64,000 nucleotides of DNA, from assembly GCA_021018815.1 (NCBI GenBank), contig JAITYX010000062.1, forward strand, positions 2,137,501-2,201,500. The letters run 5' to 3'. This stretch comes from Talinum fruticosum. Taxonomy: Eukaryota; Streptophyta; Magnoliopsida; Caryophyllales; Talinaceae. Shown piece by piece: positions 46,370 through 57,898 of this stretch (positions are counted from its first letter, which is position 1; each line of letters opens with the position of its first letter). Both the position numbers and the translations under genes were made by a program. Under the pieces are notes generated by a model. The model was not told the DNA's origin and made no database searches. It worked only from the letters and a program-made list of their open reading frames with translations.

Positions 46370-46438
46370 GCCTAGGTGGGATTCGAACCCACATCTTTGT
46401 GCACAAAGTCACGTCGCTCTACCATTGAGCTAATAGGC
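46370..46438 (-). tRNA. tRNA-like gene 2 (best preserved, identity unclear)
   Basis: The minus strand reads GCCTATTAGCTCAATGGTAG (A box) and then GTGGGTTCGAATCCCAC (perfect B box and T arm), closing with CTAGGC. GCCTA pairs with TAGGC in the acceptor stem. The middle, CTTTGTGCACAAAG, is self-complementary and does not make a normal 5-bp stem with a 7-base loop, so the anticodon is not certain. The front resembles plastid/Ile-type ATTAGCTCAGTGGTAGAGC. It may be a real but unusual tRNA or a pseudogene. Confidence 0.5.
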
Positions 46439-46671
46439 TTACGAATTTCATCGGCTCACCGAAAGGAATGACTATGTTGTTAAGCTTTTACACTCGCCAC
46501 TGCTGCAAGGAGAGCTACTCGAACAAGACAGTGTAAATTACCAGCAAATGTATACCTCATAGCTCATATCACAAGTAACACCAGTAGTTGCTAATCCAAA
46601 ATAGCAAAAATTTGAATTTCTGATTGACCTTAAAAGAGATATGTAGCTTCTTGAGTTCTTGGAGTGGTAAG

Positions 46672-46765
46672 AGTTTGGCTATATTCATACAAACCAACCC
46701 CTTTCCCCTTTAACACCTTCTTTAAGAGTTTGGCTAGACTCATACAAACCAACCCCCTTTCTCCC
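46672..46765. repeat. Short direct duplication
   Basis: AAGAGTTTGGCTA, then CATACAAACCAACCCCxTTT, occurs twice about 56 bp apart. Confidence 0.8.
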
Positions 46766-46830
46766 TTAATAAGTTGCTTGGATTCAAACGCACATGTATG
46801 CTCCTCCGAACTAAATTGAACATAAGCAAA

Positions 46831-46900
46831 GCCTATGTAGGAATTGAACCTACACCTTTTGTGCATTTCACACAAATGCTCTTCCATTAAGCTAATAGGC
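46831..46900 (-). ncRNA. tRNA-like sequence 3
   Basis: The minus strand reads GCCTATTAGCTTAATGGAAG and later TGTAGGTTCAATTCCTACA, with GCCTAT/ATAGGC acceptor pairing. TTTGTG TGAAATG CACAAA forms a stem with a 7-base loop, so this unit folds best as a cloverleaf; but position 33 is G instead of the invariant U, so a functional anticodon is doubtful. Confidence 0.5.
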
Positions 46901-47811
46901 TACATAAAAATCACTTGCACAAGGAAGAGAAAAAAGAAAAGTAAAATAACAATTTCCCAAAGGAAAAGAAAAGGATAAAAAAGGGGCTAATCACTAGTTT
47001 CAATCGTCTTGCAAGTGGCTTGTTGGCATATGTATTTCACTTTAAAATAAGTCATATAGACAAAGAAATCATGTACTGAAAATTTTATACTGATCTTCAC
47101 CAGAGAGTGATTGCTTCACAAAATTAATAAGGACTAGGATTGTAAATTTGGATGGTCTTCTAGTAAGCTGTAATCAAATTGCTAATTCATGTTGCTCATA
47201 TCAACATGATGCATTGCCGATACCTTCAGCCCATAATTCGAGTACCAATTTCGCATTCTGTGCATATAGAATTAGAGTACCAATTTCATTTTCCATGATC
47301 TCGTTGCTGCACAAATTTCATTTTCAATACATAGCATGTATTGCACAAATTTCATTTTCAGCACGACTTTAAGTCACCAATGATAGAATGTGAATTGCAA
47401 GACCCAAATACCACATTTGTTCACAACACATTATGCTCGGGCATGATACGGCAGCCATTATCATATCAAATTTCACTTTCGGGAAGATATACGGGGAATA
47501 ACACATTGAACTCGGACATAAAGCGGTTAACTGGAAATACCAAATCCATAGAAATTATACATCGATTCGGAAAATAACGGCTTCAAGAACCCGACCACGA
47601 ATCAAAATCACCCAACATTAAAATCGGAATCAATTCAATTCAAAAATCCAACACCAAATCAGAATCGATTCAATTCAAAAACACCAAATCCATAGAAATT
47701 ATATATCGGAAAATCAAAATCAGAATCAATTCAAAAATCCAATAACGAATTCGATTTCTCCTTCCCAAATCGAATTAATTGAAAAATTAAGAGAGATAAA
47801 AAAGGGTGGAT

Positions 47812-48372
47812 ACCTGCAATTTTCTCCTTCCCAATTCGATTTTGATAGCAACGAGAGTGAGAGAGACAACAAGCTCGGCGGTGGCAAGGCGGCGGGGCGA
47901 GCGGTTGTGGAGATCGACGAGGGAGAGCGATGAGAATGAGCAGCCCCGGCGGTGGCGAGTGCCTGGCCGGATCGACAATAGTGAGACACAAAGGGAGAGG
48001 ATGGGTAGAGAGAGAGAACGGGCTTGGCGGTGGCAGGCGACTTTGACGGAGGTTGACGAGGGACGGGACCGAGAGAGAGAGAGAGACCAGCAACGGCAGC
48101 GAGGAACGATGGACGAACGAGAGAGGACAACGAGAGGAGTATGCGAGAGTTTTAGAGTGAGAGAGACGAGAGAGGGAGGGGGACGAAGACAGAGTAGCGA
48201 GTAGAAATGAGGGGAAGGTGTCTCGACCCTTTCCAAGCATTTTTATGTATTTTTCTTTTTTTTTTAAATTATAAAACCCTCTTTTAATCCGAACCCTCAA
48301 ATTTTATTTGAATGGTTCGGATTAAAAGTGCTCACCTAACAAGGGAGCTCACCTAAAGGGAGGGCTCACTTG
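47812..48372 (-). repeat. Right terminal arm with GC-rich, exon-like block
   Basis: On the minus strand the arm begins with the TIR, then a CT/GC-rich block (open for 189 residues, Ser/Pro/Leu-rich) that ends in TTGCAG followed by GTATCC at 47813, a donor-like site. The layout (promoter-proximal GC-rich exon, donor) resembles a plant 5' UTR. The protein reading is not convincing. Confidence 0.45.
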
Positions 48373-48546
48373 AACCCTTAGATATATATATATATATACG
48401 TGTGTGTATATGTGTGTGTATTAAAAGTTATGTAGAAATTAATGTATAATTGACATGTGAATACTTATGTAACATTACAATAATGTAAGATAGTTAGATC
48501 ATTTGCAATGGGAGAGCCAAAAATTGGCTCTCAAGGTGGGAGCCTA

Positions 48547-49757
48547 TAGTGGCGAGATTCAACGAGGGGTTAGTGGGGTCAAGTGACCCCCTCTCAAAAA
48601 CAAATAAAATTTTTATGCAGCGAGTATCATATGGTGGAATTGTGAGCTCAGCTAGTAATTTTGTTTTAGAACAAGCTGAAGGTCGAGAGTTCAATGCTTG
48701 TTAACGAGACATTCCTTTTTTTTTTTCAAAAAAATCTTCTCAACTTCCTTTTATTTTGAAACCCATATACACACCTCAATTTCAATTCATCTTCTCGGCT
48801 CGAATATGCCACCTACCTCCTCATCAAACCCTAGCAAGAAAATCTACAATTTACGTGATATTCGACCAATCCGCTCTCTCAATTGCCCTCAATTATGCTA
48901 CAACCTCTTCATCTCTCTTCCCCCTCTTCTCTTTCAGCAATCTTCCAATCCCTCTCCCACTCCCTTAGCCCGCATTTCTCCATCTTGGTTGCGATTATCA
49001 TCGACTTGCCCACCGCCGTCCTCACACCACACACGCGAACGATTCTCTGCCTACTACCACGGCTAGTGGCCGGCGCCTCCCAAACCTCCGCAACACCCGC
49101 CATTACAGCCCGCCAATTTCAACCACCCGGTTCAGCCCCTCAACTTCTACTCACGCCCTCTCCCTCACTCTCCCATATCCGTAATTTTACTAACTTATAA
49201 AATTTTCAATTTCATTTCAATTCAAGGTTTAATTTGTGAGATATTATATTTAATTTCTTTGAATTTATTCTTAATATATGTGATCTAATTACTATTTACT
49301 TCATTTCATAAATTAATTTTACTACTTTAGGCTTGATTTTTTTTTATTTTGGATTGTGGATTATGGAATTAGAGTATACGAAAATGGATTATGCTTGTGT
49401 TTGTTGTGTTTTTCTTTTGTTGTTTAATTTGCTTTTATTGTGAAGGCTTTATTTTTGTGAAGGCTTGCGGTTATTGCATATGCTTAATTTTTGTGGGATA
49501 TTTTGTTCTTTTGATTTCTTTTGTTGAACTTACGTAACTGTATATAAGATGATTTTAAATGATATTATTATTACTTACTTTGAGGATGAATTGTTTCAAA
49601 GTCTATATAGTGATGATATCATGGAGCACAATTGGATTAGATGTAATGTTGTCGTTATGTAATATTAATTTTTAAAGTGTTGTTAACTTTTGTATTGTGT
49701 ATACTATTATTTAGTCTATTTCGACCCCCCTTTTTAAATTTCTAGTTACTGCCACTA
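48547..49757. mobile_element. hAT-type nonautonomous element (1211 bp)
   Basis: The ends are TAGTGGCGAG and CTGCCACTA, a short inverted repeat of the hAT TAGTGGC type. GGAGCCTA (48539-48546) and GGGGCCTA (49758-49765) form an 8-bp duplication with one mismatch. No transposase found. A CT-rich frame (48698-49066) is Pro/Ser-rich without domains. The flanks (GAGAGCCAAAAATTGGCTCT and TATGGCTCACC) look like a MITE into which it inserted. Confidence 0.8.
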
Positions 49758-49765
49758 GGGGCCTA

Positions 49766-50580
49766 CCTTGACACGTCATGCAAGGGCCATTGTTTTCTCT
49801 CTCCTAAATCCTTACTTTCACAATGCAAAACTCTCAAATATGGCTCACCTATTTAAATAGTCCCTATGGAGCTCACTCTTTAACATATTTAATTAATTTA
49901 TAAATTTTATTATATATTATTATTTATTTTTATAATATATAAAAAATTATTTGGTACACTATGAAGATTGAAATTAAATTATTTTAGATTGTAAATTTTT
50001 TATAACGAATAATACAATAACATTAAAAATTTTATTGAATAAAAAAATATAATAATAATAACAATGTTATGACAATAATACAACATATAAATTAATTATT
50101 TTAAGTTAAAATTTTTTTAAATAAGTAATACAATAATATTATAAATTTTATTAAATAAAAAATACAATAATAATAAAAAGATACTTAAATAATAGTAATA
50201 ATAATTATTATTTATTTTCATACAATAATAATAGAATTAAAAATCATTAATAATAATAGTAATGTATCTGTTGTCATAAAGGGAGAGAGACTATTAACCC
50301 AGCCGAAAGAGAGAGAGAAGGGAGGGAGATCATCCTTTAATAATATTAAAAAAATAAAAAAACTTAAATTTAGAATAAAAAGAAAAGAAAAAGTGAAAGT
50401 TAAGCCACATGGCGGTAAAAAGAGTCCTCGGATATATTTGCCCTTAAAGTGTTCGAGAAATACGGTTTTGCCCCCAATTATTTTTCGTTTATTCGTGCCA
50501 TTAATTAAGTAAAACAATGCAAAATTTATCTTTGGGCCCCACAAAAAGTCGTTTTAGCCGATTTTTAACTAGTTTTCAGT
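49766..50580. other. AT-rich intergenic DNA
   Basis: No gene seen; long AT and AAT-rich tracts. It may contain the left end of the MULE that follows, but I found no inverted-repeat partner beyond 57030. Confidence 0.45.
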
Positions 50581-50689
50581 TTTTTTAGCCGGTTTTCGTG
50601 TTGGGTAGCGTTGGGCAGGTAAAAAAAATGAAAAATTTGAAAAATGTTTTTGTAGTCGCTCGAATGACTTTATTTCCTATCAAACTATT

Positions 50690-51200
50690 CACTCCTACCA
50701 AGTCACTCATCATCATCTCCCTCCCGCTTGCTCCCTCTCTCTCTCCTTCCCTCTCGTCCTCCATTAAAACCCTAAATTTGAAGCAACGATCGTGAAGAAA
50801 GAAGAAGAAGAAGGGGTAGTCATTTGCGAAAATTACAACACCGAAGAAGAGGAGGCTTCGAGGCTTCTTCAATTTCGCTAATCTTCATGTATTCTCCTTA
50901 CCAAGAATGGTGAAACGTGGGTTTTGATTTCGAAAAATCATAATAAACGAAGAAATTGAATGTAGATTGTTGGAATGAGTTTGTTTTTCTAAAGCATGCA
51001 GTAAAAACTTGATATTTATTCAAAATTAAGAGGTTTTTGTGTGAATGTGGGATTTCTCTCTCTCTATTTTTGGGTGAAAGTACTGATTTTTTTAATAATA
51101 AAGTTTGGGTTTTTTGTAATGAAATTATGTTGTTGATGTATTATAATTTTGTATAATTTGTATCCGGATGTCTCGTGAAGGTTTGTGTGGTTAAAAACAT
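50690..51200 (+). promoter_or_regulatory. Putative 5' leader of the MULE transposase gene
   Basis: CT-rich DNA (CTCCCTCTCTCTCTCC near 50730) and AAACCCTAAATTTGAAGC (50766) resemble a plant 5' UTR. Transcription start and any leader intron cannot be fixed by eye. Confidence 0.3.
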
Positions 51201-52094
51201 GGTGGAAAATTTGAGCAAGGGTCATTTTTAGTATATCGTGAGGGGGAATGCTATGTATATCCAGATGTGGACCTTGATTATCCGAGTGTGGATGACATAA
51301 AGGAAATGGTTATGAAGTTAGGGTACTCGGAGGAGAGAATTAAAATTGTGTATTACTCTAATCCGGATAAACCTTTCGCAGAGAGTCTTGTAGCCATTGA
51401 GAGAGATGAACAAATTCATGATATACTTGCTATTATTGAACAACAGAATTTTGTTGAGTTGTATGTTGAACATAATGATGCAGTTGATGATTGTGGAAAG
51501 AATGGAGGTAAGGATGTTGAAGATAAGGGTGAGTTTATAAAGGGTGATGGAACCACCCCTTTTGATGACCTAGAAGGTTTGTCTGATGATGATAATTGGG
51601 TGAATTCAGAGGATGAAGATGATGAAGAGTATGTTAAGGTTAGGGAAGAGAAGAAAAATTGAGGGAAGATGTTGTGAAAAATATGCAGTTAATTAATGAG
51701 AACAATGCAACCGTAGATACACCTGACTTAGAACATGAATCAAACTATGCAGAGAGCCCTTCATCCGAGTCAAGTGATGAAAATCAAGACTCAAATAAGA
51801 GAAAGAAAAAGAAAAGGATAAAGTACCCTAGATATAGAGGCAGGGCAAAACTTAAAGATTATGAGACTGGAGGTTGGGATGTATTTTGTTGATATGAAAG
51901 AATTTAAGAAAGTTGTGGATGATTATAAGATATGTAGAGGATACAATTTAAAGGTTGGGAAAAGTGATAAGGGTTGGTTGAATTACCACTACTCGGTTGA
52001 GAATTGTGAGTGGTATGTTCATTGTTCTTACTATGGGACAACTAAGTGTTGGTAAATTAAAACTATGAGAACACCGCATACATGTATCACATTT

Positions 52095-52099
52095 GGTGT
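52095..52099. repeat. Target-site duplication, left copy (GGTGT)
   Basis: GGTGT is repeated at 54806-54810. Joining the flanks across one copy keeps the transposase reading frame (CITFG then VEGGKTRM). Confidence 0.9.
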
Positions 52100-54805
52100 T
52101 GTAACGCCCCCAATCACCATTACTTAATAATCCCTTCATTAGGGACTAATACGTAAGGTCGCAGCGGAAGGTACCGATTGAAGACGTTACCGTCGTCCTA
52201 AAAATAGGACAAGGCTAAATAATTTGAAATAAAATGAAGTACGATTTGTGCATCCATTGTTATATCTCCAATGATACTCGCTAGGAGTAATTACTTATTA
52301 CCCAAGTAACTAGGTCATCCCAAAACATAGGCTACTTGGTTTAGCAACGTAATATTTATACAACCTAGACTTTTGTCTAGTCCATAAATTAATATACGAC
52401 GTACAATAATTCCCAAGGCCATACCTAACCCCGGTTGAAGGTAAAATCACTCGTGAGCGTCTATGTACCTTCAGATTTACGAGTGTCACGTGGCTGGCTA
52501 GGGTTTGCCTTCGTCGGACTTAGTAAATGGTTGATTGTTCACCCATGCTTCTTCCTAAAACAAAAACAAGTAAAATATTTGGAAGAGTGAGTCGAAACTC
52601 AGCACGAACATTCCTGCACTCGTAAAATAACTTGAAGAATATTTTGATTGAGCGCGCGCATTTCAATTCATTTTAGTTTGAAATCGGGGGAGAGAATATA
52701 AGTAAAATTACTTGCTCGGTTATTATCTGGAAGTGGAACCCCTGGGCTGATCGATAACCCGAGTTGACGCCGCGCGCGAGTATAATTAGCGGGCCTAAGC
52801 CCTTGGTAATTGATAATTGGGCGGGGACCACTTAATTAGGTGGCAAAACTTACCTTGTAAATGATTCATTGTTATTTGCATATATGAGAAATGTTGAGAT
52901 TTGATGAAACATGTGAATTTTCGAAGGGCACGAGCAATGCACGTACTCGAATTGAGAATATTTGTTTCTCCCCTTTTGCGAAATTTGAGTCACTAGCTAT
53001 TCGGCAACGGAAGTGGCCTCGAGTTCTGTTTCAAATGGATTTCTAGGGTTAATAATGTTTTCTTGAGTTTTAATGCTTGAGTTTGTATAAGCTTTAACAA
53101 TTTATTTCATTTCATATATTCATGTGAAAATCGATTAAGCTAATGTTTGTATAACTTAGCTTTACTCGCGTTTAGTGAATACAATTCATATTAATTAAAG
53201 AAGTTGATTAGGCTAACTAAATACCCAATGATGTTGGAGTTATTTGATTTGCTAGTTGACTTGGATTGAAAATGGTATATATATATATATATATATACAT
53301 GCCCAACACTTACTTTTAATTCATTCCTCACTCCTCCCTTCTCTGCACTCAAATCCCATAGTTACGTAATTAATTACTCCAGTAAATGCCCTTCCATCGG
53401 GAGGTTTCATAATTTTGCCGATTCGTCCAAAATTCATATATACATCATTCTAAGTGCCCAAGCGTTATTTCCTCGACGTAACTCGTATTCATAACCAAAT
53501 TAAGCATACCAAGTGTTCGGATGTCCCCCATGCCTCTTACACAATCTATTATCCGACTTCATCCTCCTCGCATATTTTTTTTCCTCCTTTGTGTTCAATT
53601 CTAGCTATTTGCAAAATGTAACAATTCCACCAAATTGTTCCATTTGATAATAAAACATCGTCAATCTTATTCACTAGTTCATAATTTCCCCAAAGGAATC
53701 ACATTCGTACAATCAATTCACCAAAACACCAACCCTAAATCCTCCACACCAATTCGAATTTTCCCAAATTAATCTTTGAATTCACTCCACAAATATATTT
53801 CTAGTCATACTTCAATTTACGATTACAATTGCTCAAATAGATAATGAAATTGATAATTTAGGGTTTAGAGTTTTACCTTCAAGTACACATTGAGGAAGCC
53901 GGGAGGAGCGGCAGAGACGGTGGTGCGTAGTAGCCGCCCGGCGACCGCTGGGCAGGGACGGCGGCTGGCTCCGACGGCCGCCGCTGTTTGTGGGTGGTCG
54001 ACGGGTGGCTCGCAGCAGAGGTGAGGCGGAGCGTGCACTCGTGCGCGCGCGAGGCGAGAGGGAGGAGAGTGCGGTGGCGAGGGAGGCGGCAGGCATCTCC
54101 CCGACGACGCTCGGCGTCGGCTTCGGCCGGCGTTGGTGGCGCCTGATGGCCAGGAGCAGGCCACAGTGGAGGCAGGGGAAGGAGCAGAGGCGCGCGATAA
54201 GAGAGGGAGAAGGAGGTAGCGGGCGCGAGATAGGGAGGAAGCGAGACAGGGAGAGCCGAGAGGCGGCCGGCGCCGGTCTCCCGCCGGCATCATCGGCGCT
54301 GGTGGCCGGAGAAGGTAGCAGCAGCGAGGGGAAGGAAGAGCGAGAGGAAGGGGAAGCAGGGGAGGAAGGGAGGAACGAGAATGGTAGAGCAGCTAAGGGG
54401 GTTTAAATTGCATTGCCCGATTAATTGATCTTAACCGCCTCTTTTTTTTTTTTTTTTTCGGTCCAGATTAATCCGACTCGGATTTTTCTGAGAAAAATCT
54501 AATTAATGATTATTATTTTTTTTTAATTTTATTTTTATGTTTATTTTTGTGTATTTATTTATTTATTTGTTATTTTCGTTACTTTTAATTTTGTTTTAAT
54601 AATGATGTTCACAAATTAAAATCTCATTATGAGATTTTTATTAGGGCCACTTCGTCACATTTGCTGCATAACACATGTATAGGGATAATGTAAATACAAA
54701 ATATCGAATTGAAGTGCACGCGCCCAATTATATAAATAGTGTAATTAATAAAATAAATAATGTGATTTAAAATAAATAATTGTGATTTAGGATCGAGTTG
54801 TTACA
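52100..54805 (-). mobile_element. Solo LTR, family A copy 2 (2706 bp)
   Basis: It begins TGTAACGCCCCCAATC and ends GAGTTGTTACA, flanked by GGTGT. Shared with A1: AATACGTAA and GAAGACGTTACCG near the left end, and a GC-rich block near the right end (53880-54380). No retroviral domains are seen. Minus orientation is inferred as for A1. It interrupts a MULE transposase gene, so it is younger than that gene's insertion. Confidence 0.88.
53865..54405 (-). other. GC-rich block with splice-donor-like end in solo LTR A2
   Basis: The minus strand is GC-rich from about 54400 down to 53880 and ends TGTACTTGAAG followed by GTAAAAC (GT at 53876-53875). It is the counterpart of 3421-3960 in A1 and 39510-39714 in A3. 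The long frames on both strands (142 and 138 residues, Arg/Ala/Ser-rich) come from base composition. Confidence 0.45.
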
Positions 54806-55384
54806 GGTGTGGAGGGCGGGAAGACAAGGATGAACACTGCGTGGCTTGCAAGTGAATACACAGAGACTTTTAGGGTTATGCCTACTTTGAGGGTAAGAGC
54901 TTTTCAGGAGTTGGTTTTGAGGGAAAGAAATTACATGCCCTCGGAGGCTATGTGTTTAAGGGCTAGGAATTTGGCATTGAGAGCCATTGTTGGAGACTAC
55001 AAAGAACAGTTTGGACTATTAAGGGATTATGCATATGAGGTATTCAAGCAAAACAGTGGGTCAACAATCAAGTTTGCAACAACCAAAACTCGGGAGGGGT
55101 ATATTTTCAAAGCATTGTACATGTGTGTGGGGAGCTCGAAGAGAGGATTCTTAGCAGGGTGCAGGTAGGTTTTATCACTTAATGCATGATTCATTAAAGG
55201 ACCATGGAATGGTCAAGTGTATGTGGCTGTAGGCAGGGATGCAAATAATCAGATGTACCCCGTAGCTTGGGGTGTATCTTAGGTGGAGAATGCTGCTAGT
55301 TGGACATGGTTTACCAAGTACTTAATTGAAGACCTGCATATTGGTGATGGGGATGGTTGGGTTATCATATCCGATCAGCAAAAG

Positions 55385-55477
55385 GTTAGTATTATACTCA
55401 AATATTGCATTGATATACTTACAATTCACCTACTTGCATTTTTATATAATGTATTACTAACATTGTTTTCTTAATAG
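55385..55477 (+). other. Intron in the MULE transposase gene
   Basis: 93 bp with GTTAGT donor and TTCTTAATAG acceptor; removing it joins SDQQK to GLMDAISTLLPKCEH in frame. Confidence 0.75.
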
Positions 55478-57027
55478 GGTCTTATGGATGCTATTTCAAC
55501 GCTCTTGCCAAAATGTGAGCATAGACTTTGTGCTAGACATGTCTATGCAAATCTTAGGAAGACCTGGAAAGGATTGGTGTATAGGGATGCCTTTTGGAAT
55601 CTTGCTAAGAGCACAAATGAGATGCGAGTTCAATAAGTATAAGCAAGAAATCCATGACTTAGACCTGCTGCATGGAACCATTTAGAGAGAAAGGATCCTA
55701 AACATTTTTGCGAAGTTTCTTTTCCACCACAGTGAAGTGTGATTACTGTGGACAATAATATGGCAGAAATCTTCAATGGGAGTATTGTTGCAGCTAGGTA
55801 CAAGCCAATTCAGACAATGCTTGATGATATTTATAATTATGTGATGAATAGGATTGCTAAAAGACAAGGATGAGCTGCAACTTTAGATCATCCAATCTGC
55901 CCTAGAATCATCACTAAGCTACAAGCCAAAAAAGATCAATCTAGATTTTGGATTGCACTGAGGGTTGGAAATGGGTTGTATAGTGTTAAGCATGGGATGG
56001 AAGGGTTCATTGTGGATATGAATGAAAAAGTTTGTTCTTGCGGACATTGGCAACTAAGTGGCATCCCATGCCCCCATGCTATATCTGTTATGAGGCTTGA
56101 GAGGTTAGACCTCGTGAACTATGTTCATGAGTGTTACAAAGCCGAGTTGTTGAGGAACACATATGCACATACTCTCCATCCCCTTAATGGGAAGGACATG
56201 TGGGAAAAGGCAGGTGGGGAGGCAATCACTGCACCAAAGTTCAAGTTTAGGAAGAAATTGAATCAATTGTGGAAAAGGAGGCTTGAAGAAGGAGAGAAAA
56301 AGACAAGCAGACAAAGCATCTAAGAGAGGAGGTGTAGTGCAATTGCTCTATTCGTGGTCAAGAAGGGCATAACTCTTTGACATGCCCTCATAAGGTATCC
56401 CACTCTAAGTTCATGCTGAATTTTGATATTATGATATCTATAATGTTAGTTATACACCAATCTTCAATGACAGGCTGCACCTATACATGCCAAAAAAGGA
56501 AGAGACACAGGGAGGCCATCAAGAAGGACAAGTCCAAGGACACAAAAAGCGATCAGTGCCAAGGGTGCACAAATAGCTAAGTTGCAAGTATGGTTAGATA
56601 TTTTAATGAATTCAGTTATGAATCTTCTAGTTGTCACTTATCAAATTAAATTATCTTCATTCAAGTGAGAAGACCATCATCCGCCCTGTTGCAGATGCCT
56701 CATCTCAGCCAATCCTCGCGTTGTTCACACAAGATTCATCCGCCCTGTTTTGCCAACTTCTCAGCCAACCGAGTTGCTCACACAAGAATCATCTGCCCTT
56801 GCCCATGTTTTGCCAAATTCCGAGCAGACTCGAACATGTCAACGAAGAAAAGGACCTCAGCTCCTGTTGTGCCAATTGCAGAAGGGAGCCCTTCACGGAA
56901 GAAAATGAAGAAAAGCCCTTCAAAGACAAGGTCGTCTTCTTCCACTTCAATGTCACCTTTGAGAAGATCTAATAGGATGAGAAAGGCTTTATTTCCAACT
57001 AAGACATATATTGTCATCGATGAATGA

Positions 57028-57877
57028 CAAGTGTTGGCAAATGTAGTAGGAAATATGTAGTAGGGTAAATTGTAGATATATTATCTTTTGGACAACATTG
57101 CTTTTAGACTGAATTGCTCAATGTTCTTTTTGAACAGACATGTACAAAATGTATAGTACAGACTAAGTTGTGATTTTTTGGGGTATATGCTTCAATGCTA
57201 TCTACAGGGGTAAACACCGAAATGCTTAATGTCATTTTTTGGACAGAACTAGCAATGACAATGATATTACCTAAGTTGTGAATTTTCACTTATTTGTGAT
57301 TATGCTCTCCAGGATGTTAATTTTCAGTTATTGATTATGTATATGCTTCAATGCTAGTTATCATCTTCAACTTCAATGCTGCAGGGGTAACATATATTCT
57401 CACATATCATATTCCAAAATGTGTCTCTTAATTGCACTGTTGTGCCACAAGATCATTTAACTTTCAGTATTAAAATGCTCATTTCATAAATTATAAACAA
57501 ACAACATAAAACAAATTATGTATTAACCATAAAAGAATTATATGAATCAAACTTCAGGTTTCATTCTATCGGATCATGACTACAACAGTTAGTCCAAAAT
57601 ACATTGACTTCCCACCCCCAAAAGATACATTTCTCAAACAAAAAAATTTACAATTCACCTAAATTAGATCAAATTTTTCACATGTATTCTCCAAAATTCA
57701 CCAATCCCTCCAACACAAAATATTTTATCCTAAATCAGATCCTCTTACCCATTCCTAACCCGCAAATGCACCTACCAATAGATACTCTTCCCTTTTGCAA
57801 CTAACCCAAAGACAACCGCAATCACAACACAGAATAACATCATCGGAATCATAAAAATCCTTTCTCTGTTCACATAT
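57028..57877. other. Intergenic DNA between the MULE gene and the CACTA element
   Basis: No gene seen. AATGCTT/CAATGCTA-type motifs repeat irregularly at 57100-57390. I looked for the MULE right TIR and did not find one. Confidence 0.45.
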
Positions 57878-57898
57878 TACTACAGTAAAACAAGTAAA

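Larger units (their letters stand above)
44761..48372. mobile_element. Long-TIR element with captured sequences (Pack-MULE-like)
   Basis: Left end CAAGTGAGCCCTCCCTTTAG and the complement of 48353-48372 are identical over 20 bp, and similarity continues inward (GTGAGCACTTTTAATC, TTTGAGGGTTC) for about 100 bp. It runs more weakly to about 300 bp, including GGGTCGAGAC and a CT-rich arm. No transposase is encoded. The interior has a fragment of an EF-Tu gene and tRNA-like sequences. Long TIRs with host gene pieces suggest a Pack-MULE, but I found no 9-bp target duplication; the left flank is a microsatellite, which may hide it. The sequence right of it continues the dispersed repeat. Confidence 0.7.
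51203..57027 (+). pseudogene. MuDR-type (MULE) transposase gene, decayed and split by a solo LTR
   Basis: In order: an N-terminal PB1-like segment (FEQGSFLVYREGECYVYPDV, DLDYPSVDDIKEMVMKLGY); an acidic and then Lys-rich linker; the MuDR N-terminal DNA-binding domain (VGMYFVDMKEFKKVV, WYVHCSYYGTTKCW); the solo LTR at 52100-54805; the MULE transposase core (GFLAGCR, YVAVGRDANNQMYPVAWGVS, CEHRLCARHVYANLRKTW); a SWIM zinc finger (CSCGHWQLSGIPCPH); a damaged zinc knuckle (GHNSLTCPHK); and a basic Ser-rich tail ending near 57027. An intron fits at 55385-55477 and another at 56395-56473. Frameshifts near 51195, 51655 and 51868 and stops near 52052, 55190 and 55275 show that it is dead. The enzyme would move Mutator-like elements. 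Confidence 0.85.

Noticed and set aside
47731..48300. 189-residue Ser/Pro-rich protein on the minus strand
   Set aside because: Lies in the CT-rich TIR arm; three frames are open together and no domain is seen.
50400..50580. Left TIR of the MULE (GCCCCCAATTATTTTTCG region)
   Set aside because: No complementary copy was found between 57030 and 57877.
53833..54406. Arg/Ala-rich proteins on both strands
   Set aside because: Composition-driven frames in the GC block of solo LTR A2.
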